A stretch of 7,010 bases of DNA from Anaerolineae bacterium (GTDB lineage: Bacteria > Chloroflexota > Anaerolineae > E26-bin7): the NCBI GenBank assembly GCA_029933115.1, contig JAOZOT010000018.1, forward strand, positions 14,782-21,791, written 5' to 3'. The notes under the pieces were generated by a model. The model saw only the letters and a list, made by a program, of their open reading frames with translations. It did not search any database and was not told where the DNA came from. Below are positions 1 through 4,373 of the stretch, piece after piece. Both the position numbers and the translations under genes were made by a program. Position 1 is the stretch's first letter. Each line of letters opens with the position of its first letter.

Positions 1-599
1 ATGCTGACCGCCAGAGGCACCACTCGTTTGGCTCCTGCAGCTTTGGCCAGTTCTATGGCTACATCCCGCGCTCTGAAATCACCAGAGATGACGATTTGGC
101 CCGGCGAGTTGTAGTTGGCCACCTGAACGACCCCACCCGTCTCCTCTCTGGCTTGGCGGCAGACCTCATTCACGGCCTCTGTTTCCAGACCCAGCACGGC
201 AGCCATCCCGCCGGGGCTCCGTTCGCCGGCCTCTTTCATCAGGCGGCCGCGCTCTCTCACCAATTGCAACCCCGCCGCAAAGTCCACCGCTCCGGCCGCG
301 GCAAGGGCTGAGTACTCGCCCAGGCTGTGTCCGGCCACGAAAGCCGGCGCCGGCAGCCCGTTGCTCTCCAGCACTCTCAGCAGAGCAACGCTGGTCACAA
401 AGATGGCCGGCTGGGTGTTGATGGTGTCATTCAGTGCCTCCTCCGGCCCGTTGAAGCACAGGTCCGACAGGGCAAAACCCAAAACTTCATCGGCCTGGTC
501 GAAGGTGGCCCGAGCTTCTGGGTACGCTTCGTACAGGTCCTGGCCCATGCCCACGTATTGCGAACCCTGGCCAGGAAAAAGGAAAGCAGTTTGACTCAC
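1..599 (-). CDS. fabD: Malonyl-CoA:ACP transacylase FabD, N-terminal 199 codons (runs off the window)
   Basis: This enzyme moves the malonyl group from malonyl-CoA to acyl carrier protein, supplying the extender unit of cytosolic type II fatty acid synthesis. Reading from the GTG at 599, the protein shows the N-terminal FPGQGSQ motif (residues 8-14) and the nucleophile elbow GHSLGE with Ser92. Arg117 lies in RERGRLM, and NYNSPGQIVISG follows later. Ser92 and Arg117 fall at the same positions as in E. coli FabD. The fragment ends at PLAVS, just before where the catalytic His (about residue 201) is expected, so roughly the last third of the usual ~310 residues lies outside the window. The GTG start is supported by the family N-terminus and by a 4-nt GTGA overlap with the stop codon of the small upstream ORF, which implies translational coupling. 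It belongs to the fabK transcription unit. Family assignment is near certain; the start is very likely. Confidence 0.97.
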   Translation of the reverse strand, partial: MSQTAFLFPGQGSQYVGMGQDLYEAYPEARATFDQADEVLGFALSDLCFNGPEEALNDTINTQPAIFVTSVALLRVLESNGLPAPAFVAGHSLGEYSALAAAGAVDFAAGLQLVRERGRLMKEAGERSPGGMAAVLGLETEAVNEVCRQAREETGGVVQVANYNSPGQIVISGDFRARDVAIELAKAAGAKRVVPLAVS

Positions 600-721
600 G
601 AGTGTAAACCCCCTCGGTAAGGTTTCTCCGGCCGCAGCCCATCAACCATAGAGAAGCGCCGGACGCTGGAGGTGATGTTGAGCAACTCCTCTTCGGAGAC
701 GGCCGTTGCTACTTCGCTCAT
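596..721 (-). CDS. 41-residue small protein of unknown function, coupled to fabD
   Basis: I do not recognise this product. The ORF starts with ATG at 721 behind a near-perfect ribosome binding site, AAAGGAGGTGG, with 6 nt between AGGAGG and ATG. That site overlaps the fabK stop codon. The ORF ends in TGA overlapping the GTG of fabD (GTGA, 4 nt). The 41 residues begin MSEVATAVSEEELLNITSSV and end in a basic, Gly-containing tail (RPEKPYRGGLHS). There is no cysteine, no hydrophobic membrane segment and no signal peptide. It is too short and lacks the DSL motif needed for an acyl carrier protein. The ribosome binding site and the exact packing between fabK and fabD argue for real translation. It could be a functional small protein or only a coupling leader that loads ribosomes onto fabD. 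Translation is likely; function is unknown. Confidence 0.68.
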   Translation of the reverse strand: MSEVATAVSEEELLNITSSVRRFSMVDGLRPEKPYRGGLHS

Positions 722-734
722 CTGCCACCTCCTT

Positions 735-1679
735 TCAGGCCACAACTCTTTGCAGCCCGGCAATGATCTGCTCTGCCTCGGCCACCATGCGCTCGATGAC
801 CTCTTTGACGGTCACGATGTCCCGCACCAGACCGCTGCTTTGGCCGGCCATGAGCGAGCCGTTGACCACGTCCCCTTCTTCCACGGCCAGGCGCAGCTTG
901 CCCGTGCCAAATTCGATGATCTCCTCTTCTGAGACGCCAGTCCTCTCCATCTCTTCGAATTTCCGGGTCATGGGGTTCCTGATGGCCCGGATGGGATGCC
1001 CCAGCCTGTGCCCAGAGGTCATGGTGGCCCGGTCTCTGGCCTTGACAATTTTCTCCTTGTAGTTCTGGTGGGCGATGCACTCAGTGGTAGCGATGAAACG
1101 GGTGCCCATCTGCACTCCGGCCGCTCCCAGGGCCAGGGCGGCCGCCAGGCCACGCCCATCGGCGATGCCTCCGGCAGCGATGACGGGCACCTTGACCGCA
1201 TCTACCACCTGGGGCACCAAAGGCAATGTGCCTACATCGCCAATGTGCCCTCCCGATTCCATCCCTTCGGCCACCAGGGCGTCGGCCCCCATACGCTCCA
1301 GGCGTCTGGCCAAGGCCACCGAAGATACCACAGGGATGACTTTGAGGCCCGCTTCCTTGAGCTGCGGGATGAAAGTGCCAGGGCTACCGGCCCCCGTGGC
1401 CACCACTGCCACCTTCTCCTCGATGCAAATGTTCAGAATCTCGTCCAGGTAAGGGGTGAAAAGGGGGATGTTCACCCCAAAAGGTTTGCCGGTCATGGCT
1501 TTGGTCTGCCGAATCTGGTCGCGCACATAATCGGGGGGCGCATTGCCTCCGCCAAGGATGCCCAATCCCCCGGCTTCAGATACCGCAGCCACCAGTTCGG
1601 CTGTGGACACCCAGGCCATGCCTCCCTGGATAACGGGGTGTTCGATTCCCAACAGTTCGGTGAGTGCTGTTTTAATCAT
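735..1679 (-). CDS. fabK: Enoyl-[acyl-carrier-protein] reductase II FabK (FMN-dependent)
   Basis: FabK reduces trans-2-enoyl-ACP to acyl-ACP using NAD(P)H through bound FMN, the last step of each elongation cycle. It belongs to the nitronate monooxygenase-like TIM-barrel flavoprotein family and is unrelated to the short-chain dehydrogenase FabI. The 314-residue product matches the usual FabK length. It shows the N-terminal HPVIQGGMAWVS segment (14-25), EGMESGGHIG with the probable catalytic His145, and the FMN phosphate-binding stretch PVIAAGGIADG (165-175) followed by GVQMGTRF (188-195). The frame stays open upstream to 2081 through repeat DNA. The ATG at 1679 is chosen because the family N-terminus begins there (MIKTALTELLGIEHPVIQGG) and AGGAG lies 7 nt upstream. 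The stop codon overlaps the ribosome binding site of the next small ORF, and fabD follows, as expected for a fatty acid synthesis operon. A 2-nitropropane dioxygenase-like paralogue is the main alternative, made unlikely by the context. Confidence 0.96.
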   Translation of the reverse strand: MIKTALTELLGIEHPVIQGGMAWVSTAELVAAVSEAGGLGILGGGNAPPDYVRDQIRQTKAMTGKPFGVNIPLFTPYLDEILNICIEEKVAVVATGAGSPGTFIPQLKEAGLKVIPVVSSVALARRLERMGADALVAEGMESGGHIGDVGTLPLVPQVVDAVKVPVIAAGGIADGRGLAAALALGAAGVQMGTRFIATTECIAHQNYKEKIVKARDRATMTSGHRLGHPIRAIRNPMTRKFEEMERTGVSEEEIIEFGTGKLRLAVEEGDVVNGSLMAGQSSGLVRDIVTVKEVIERMVAEAEQIIAGLQRVVA

Positions 1680-1693
1680 TGTTCCTCTCCTGG

Positions 1694-2094
1694 CTGGGGC
1701 TTGCGCAGCGAAGCCTGGGGAACTTGGTATCCCCACCTGCTCCCGCCGGATTTGGAATCCGGGAGCCGGCCCCACCTGGTGGAAGAGAATGTGGGCCAGG
1801 ATTGCAAATCCAGGCCGAGCAGCGAACATGTGGGGGGACGCCCCCCACTCCCCCCGGCCTGCTGCACAGGCTCTGGGGCTTGCGCAGCGAAGCCTGGGGA
1901 ACTTGGTATCCCCACCTGCTCCCGCCGGATTTGGAATCCGGGAGCCGGCCCCACCTGGTGGAAGAGAATGTGGGCCAGGATTGCAAATCCAGGCCGAGCA
2001 GCGAACATGTGGGGAGACACCCCCCACTCCCCCCGACCTGCCGCACAGGCTCTGGGGCTCGCGCAGCGAAGCCCACTGCACAGGCCCTGGCTTG
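1694..2094. repeat. Tandem array of a 179-bp unit forming the fabK leader
   Basis: Copy 1 covers 1694-1872 and copy 2 covers 1873-2051. By hand alignment they are identical over the first ~143 bases and differ by four transitions near the high-coordinate end, about 98% identity. A third copy is cut off after about 22 bases (2052-2073). A decayed piece of the unit junction (CTGCACAGGC plus CTGG...CTTG) follows at 2076-2094. Each unit is about 67% GC and contains several dyads: a 7-bp stem around GGATTTGGAATCC, a 5-bp stem in GGATTGCAAATCC, GGGGA/TCCCC around ACTTGGTA, and a GTGGGGGG/CCCCCCAC hairpin that is intact in copy 1 and weakened in copy 2. No TAA, TAG or TGA occurs on either strand across the array. 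It fills the space between the mapped promoter and the fabK ribosome binding site, so it should be transcribed as 5' leader RNA. No transposase or terminal target duplication is visible. Confidence 0.95.
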
Positions 2095-2098
2095 TCAG

Positions 2099-2127
2099 AT
2101 TATAACATACACTGAAAACAGCGTCAA
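2099..2127 (-). promoter_or_regulatory. Sigma-70 type promoter for fabK-small ORF-fabD
   Basis: On the minus strand TTGACG (2127-2122) and TATAAT (2104-2099) are separated by 17 nt, and TG lies one base upstream of the -10 box (TGTTATAAT), an extended -10. Five of six -35 bases and all six -10 bases match consensus. Transcription should begin near 2092, at the edge of the repeat array, giving a leader of about 410 nt before the fabK ATG. No convincing FapR- or FabT-like operator palindrome was recognised over it. Confidence 0.85.
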
Positions 2128-2217
2128 CAGGTAGGCTTCTCCTGCGCGCCTATCTTCTCCACAATATTGATAACCCCTTCGCCAGGTGAAGGTTTCGCTT
2201 CATAATGGCTGAAACGA

Positions 2218-2253
2218 CCAAAGCCGTGCACACTTTTCCTAGCACGGCCTTGG
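2218..2253 (-). terminator. Hairpin after rpmF, probable but atypical terminator
   Basis: The arms CCAAGGCCGTGC and GCACGGCTTTGG pair over 12 bp with one G-U wobble and enclose a 12-nt loop. The hairpin begins about 26 nt beyond the rpmF stop codon and lies before the fabK promoter, the right place for the end of the yceD-rpmF transcript. The following sequence (TCGTTTCAGCC) lacks a real U-run, so it may work weakly, serve as a 3' stabilising structure, or need Rho. The rest of the 2128-2279 interval holds a smaller CCTTC/GAAGG stem near 2176-2192 and no gene. Confidence 0.45.
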
Positions 2254-2279
2254 CAAGTGGTCTTCAGAGGGCATAACCT

Positions 2280-2474
2280 CTAGCCGGTTTTCTTCACTTT
2301 AACCTCGATGACTTCGACACCCTTGTACGAACCACAAGATGGGCATACGTGGTGAGAAAGTCGAAGTTCATGGCATTGGGGGCAAGGTATCAAATTGGGG
2401 GATTGCAGGGCATGATGTGATCGTCGTCGGTTACGGCGTCCCTTGGACACCTTTCTCTTCGGTAAAGCTCCCAC
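2280..2474 (-). CDS. rpmF: Large ribosomal subunit protein bL32
   Basis: bL32 is a small basic protein of the 50S subunit. The 64-residue product begins with the family signature (M)GALPKRKVSKGRRNRRRSHH and carries a zinc-ribbon-type pair of CxxC motifs, C31-P-Q-C34 and C44-P-S-C47, so this is the zinc-binding (C+) form. The open frame extends further upstream, but the GTG at 2474 is where the L32 family starts, and AAGGAG lies 11 nt upstream. It follows yceD by 80 nt in the usual yceD-rpmF pairing and is very probably cotranscribed from the promoter at 3234-3262. Confidence 0.97.
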   Translation of the reverse strand: MGALPKRKVSKGRRNRRRSHHALQSPNLIPCPQCHELRLSHHVCPSCGSYKGVEVIEVKVKKTG

Positions 2475-2554
2475 TTCCTTGATTGCTCCTTTCCTGAAAA
2501 ATCGCACGCGGAGACGCGGAATGACAGAGCGCAGACGGCAATCGCCACTCTCCA

Positions 2555-3073
2555 TCATCGCAGTGTCCGCAAGACCTCCCAACGGGGGTCGCCGAGGGGT
2601 TGCTCACAGGTGCAAGGCCCCTCATTGAGGTTCTGCCCGCATTGGGAGCACAAGCCGGCACAGTCTGGTTTGCACAGCGGACGGGGAGGTAAAGCCAGGA
2701 GGATGTCCTGGCGCATCACTTCGAGCAGGTCAATGATGTGCTGCCCATCAATCAGAGTGGCCCTGTCCTCACCGTCCAGCAAGGGTAGTTTAGCTCCAGA
2801 GTTGATGTCAATAGTGGGGTGGAACTCTTCCTCCAGCATAAAATCCACAGCGGTCGAAAAGGACTCCAGGCAGCGACTGCACGTCAGTTCGACCTCGGTG
2901 TGGAGTTGGCCGCTGACCAGCACCCCTTCGGTGGTATGGATTAATCTGATCGCCCCCTCGACGGGATGCGTCAGTTTTACCTCCTCGTCAAGATCCTGGA
3001 TCTCTTCCGCCAAATGGTACTTGCGCGTGGAGCCTACAGGTTCCTTGAGCAGTTGAGCGACATTAAAACGCAT
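2555..3073 (-). CDS. yceD: DUF177 / YceD family protein
   Basis: YceD (DUF177) proteins are encoded next to rpmF in most bacteria. Plant and bacterial work links the family to 23S rRNA accumulation, but the exact biochemical role is not settled. The 172-residue product has the usual length. It shows a first cysteine pair TCSRC (C65, C68) followed by an acidic strand region. A C-terminal cysteine cluster follows in PLCKPDCAGLCSQCGQNLNEGPCTC, with C134, C138, C142, C145, C154 and C156. It ends with the typical DPRWEVLRTL. The cysteine arrangement suggests metal binding. The ATG at 3073 is preceded by GGTGGGAG at short spacing. A strong promoter lies about 155 nt upstream and rpmF follows directly. 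Confidence 0.95.
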   Translation of the reverse strand: MRFNVAQLLKEPVGSTRKYHLAEEIQDLDEEVKLTHPVEGAIRLIHTTEGVLVSGQLHTEVELTCSRCLESFSTAVDFMLEEEFHPTIDINSGAKLPLLDGEDRATLIDGQHIIDLLEVMRQDILLALPPRPLCKPDCAGLCSQCGQNLNEGPCTCEQPLGDPRWEVLRTLR

Positions 3074-3172
3074 CTTACTCCCACCTTCCAGCTACACCAC
3101 GTGTCCAGGACTTGTCACCTCGATTTGTTTATCCCTCACACAGCCGGGCTTGCTACCAAACGACGTACAGGC

Positions 3173-3216
3173 ATGGTTCACAAATTGTCAAAGTATTTTC
3201 GCCTTGGGTGAACCAT
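3173..3216 (-). other. 9-bp inverted repeat in the yceD-rpmF leader
   Basis: ATGGTTCAC (3173-3181) and GTGAACCAT (3208-3216) are perfect inverted repeats separated by 26 bases. They lie about 11 nt downstream of the predicted transcription start, so they could form a stem in the nascent leader RNA or be a two-half-site protein operator. The remainder of the 3074-3233 leader shows no gene. Function is inferred from position only. Confidence 0.5.
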
Positions 3217-3233
3217 ACCCGGCGTGCATACCC

Positions 3234-3262
3234 ATTATAAGGCAAGATGGTCGTGGTGTCAA
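3234..3262 (-). promoter_or_regulatory. Perfect consensus sigma-70 type promoter for yceD-rpmF
   Basis: On the minus strand TTGACA (3262-3257) and TATAAT (3239-3234) both match consensus exactly and are separated by 17 nt. Transcription should start near 3227. The -35 box contains the TGA stop codon (3261-3259) of the upstream coiled-coil gene, so the new unit begins exactly where the previous coding region ends. A strong constitutive promoter suits a ribosomal protein operon. Confidence 0.88.
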
Positions 3263-3756
3263 AATCGGCGGGTCTGACTATCGCCGGCATCCCCCCTTCC
3301 GTCTCTGTCTCTCTGCACAGCTTTGAGACCGTTGCGGACAGTGGTCAGGAAGGCCATGAGTTGCTCTTCCAGTTCACTCAGCACCTCGATGACATAGTCA
3401 TCAGCACCGGTCTTGATCTCCTCCGCTTGTTGCTGTGCCTGTTGGAGGAGCGCCTCAGCCTTTGTCTCGGCGTTTTTCAAGACCTCATGCTCGTTGGTGA
3501 GGTTGGCTGCTTGCTCTCTGGCCTGGGCCACGATGCGCTCAGCCTCCTCCTGGGCCTGGGCGATGATGCGCTCCCTTTCCTGTTGAATCCGCTTGGCCTG
3601 CTTGATCTCCGCGGGGATGGTGATGCGCATCTGATCTATGATGTCCAGGTATTCCTCTTCGTTTATTATGCGATTTGAGGTAAGGGGAATTAGCCAGCTT
3701 TCATTCAGAAGCGATTCCAAACGATCAACTAGATGCTGAATTTCAATCTCAACCAC
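3259..3756 (-). CDS. Uncharacterised coiled-coil protein (ATP synthase b / V-ATPase E-like)
   Basis: The product is 165 residues with no membrane segment or signal peptide, so it should be cytosolic or peripheral. The N-terminal ~50 residues form a small conserved-looking part (HLVDRLESLLNES, then LDIIDQMRITIPAEIKQAK). A long, highly charged helix from about 50 to 115 follows, rich in Ala, Glu and Gln with repeats such as IIAQAQEEAERIVAQAREQA, then a second helix (EVLSELEEQLMAFLTTVRNGL) and a basic tail. The composition resembles stalk subunits of ATPases and DivIVA-like proteins, but no ATPase genes are nearby and the likeness may reflect coiled coil alone. As I recall, similar short proteins sit beside coaD and yceD in Chloroflexi, with N-termini like MDI-LVDRLE. 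The GTG at 3756 has its ribosome binding site running straight into it; the in-frame ATT at 3747 has good spacing and would match that N-terminus. It follows coaD by 37 nt. Confidence 0.85.
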   Translation of the reverse strand: MVEIEIQHLVDRLESLLNESWLIPLTSNRIINEEEYLDIIDQMRITIPAEIKQAKRIQQERERIIAQAQEEAERIVAQAREQAANLTNEHEVLKNAETKAEALLQQAQQQAEEIKTGADDYVIEVLSELEEQLMAFLTTVRNGLKAVQRDRDGRGDAGDSQTRRF

Positions 3757-3762
3757 CCCCTT
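3754..3762 (-). promoter_or_regulatory. Ribosome binding site that bears on the coiled-coil gene start
   Basis: AAGGGGGTG on the minus strand closely matches the anti-Shine-Dalgarno complement. It includes the GTG at 3756 as its last three bases, leaving no room for that codon to be the start by normal spacing. It lies 6 nt upstream of the in-frame ATT at 3747. This favours the ATT, although ATT starts are rare. Confidence 0.5.
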
Positions 3763-3793
3763 TTGACGGCGCGGCTCGCACAGTAGAAAGACG

Positions 3794-4321
3794 CTAATCT
3801 CGCAGCGAGATCAACCGCACCTTACTATTGATGTCATCCCCCAGGGCTTCGGCTTTTTTTCTGAGAGCGACCGCCACGTGAGGGGGCACCAATTCGTCCA
3901 CGCACCCCCCGTGCATCACTATCTCTTTGACGTTGCTGGAACTCAGGAAAGCGTGCTCCAGGCCGGTCATCAAACAGACCGTTTCTACCTCGGGAGCCAG
4001 CTTCCTGTTGGCGAGGGCCATCTGGTATTCCAGCTCGAAATCATAAGTCACCCTCAGCCCGCGCACGATGACTGTGGCTCCCTTCCGGCGGACGTACTCC
4101 ACCGTCAAACTGCCGTAGCTATCAACCTCAACGTTGGAAATTCCTTTCAGAGCCTCCCGCATCAGAGCCAGGCGCTCCTCGGTGGTGAACAAGAGGTTCT
4201 TAAGCGGTCGGTTATACACAGCTACGATGAGGTGGTCAAAGATAGTTGCCGCTCGGGTAGCGATGTCCACATGTCCATAGTGGACAGGATCGAATGTGCC
4301 GGGATAGACAGCAATGGTCAC
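3794..4321 (-). CDS. coaD: Phosphopantetheine adenylyltransferase CoaD
   Basis: CoaD transfers AMP from ATP to 4'-phosphopantetheine, giving dephospho-CoA and pyrophosphate, the penultimate step of coenzyme A synthesis in the cytosol. The product belongs to the nucleotidyltransferase superfamily. The N-terminal YPGTFDPVHYGHVD contains the HxGH nucleotide-binding motif (His14, His17), RGLR lies at 87-90, and SSSNVKE (127-133) corresponds to the family's ISSSxVRE segment. At 175 residues it is about 10-15 longer than usual, through a C-terminal tail. The start is GTG at 4321, behind AAAGGAGG with about 6 nt spacing. It follows recG by 52 nt with no terminator visible, so the two are probably cotranscribed. 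Its product ultimately provides the phosphopantetheine arm of the acyl carrier protein used by the FabD and FabK encoded downstream. Confidence 0.97.
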   Translation of the reverse strand: MTIAVYPGTFDPVHYGHVDIATRAATIFDHLIVAVYNRPLKNLLFTTEERLALMREALKGISNVEVDSYGSLTVEYVRRKGATVIVRGLRVTYDFELEYQMALANRKLAPEVETVCLMTGLEHAFLSSSNVKEIVMHGGCVDELVPPHVAVALRKKAEALGDDINSKVRLISLRD

Positions 4322-4373
4322 AGTGAGCCTCCTTTGGCTTATTCGGGCAACGATGCTTATGGCCTAGAAAAAG

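Noticed and set aside
596..721. The small ORF as an acyl carrier protein remnant.
   Set aside because: It has no DSL phosphopantetheine motif and no recognisable ACP helix sequence, and it is half the needed length.
1694..2073. CRISPR array or insertion sequence at the repeats.
   Set aside because: Units are 179 bp and directly abutting with no unique spacers, and there is no transposase or bounded terminal inverted repeat.
735..2081. A 448-codon open frame that would extend FabK upstream through the repeats.
   Set aside because: The FabK family N-terminus and a ribosome binding site both place the start at 1679, and the extra residues are only translated repeat DNA.
996..2134. Long plus-strand open frames over fabK and the repeat array.
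   Set aside because: They are antisense to a clear FabK gene or come from the stop-free repeat, which is open in every frame. No ribosome binding site or family resemblance supports them.
2431..2661. Minus-strand frame spanning the yceD-rpmF junction.
   Set aside because: It is out of frame with both real genes, whose cysteine motifs and family signatures are intact in the other frames.
3163..3191. A second TTGACA on the minus strand inside the yceD leader.
   Set aside because: At 16-17 nt spacing the -10 candidates (TGTACG or GTACGT) match consensus poorly, so I do not call a second promoter.
4260..4300. HYGH in CoaD in place of the common TxGH as a possible active-site change.
   Set aside because: The superfamily motif is (T/H)xGH, so His at the first position is normal.
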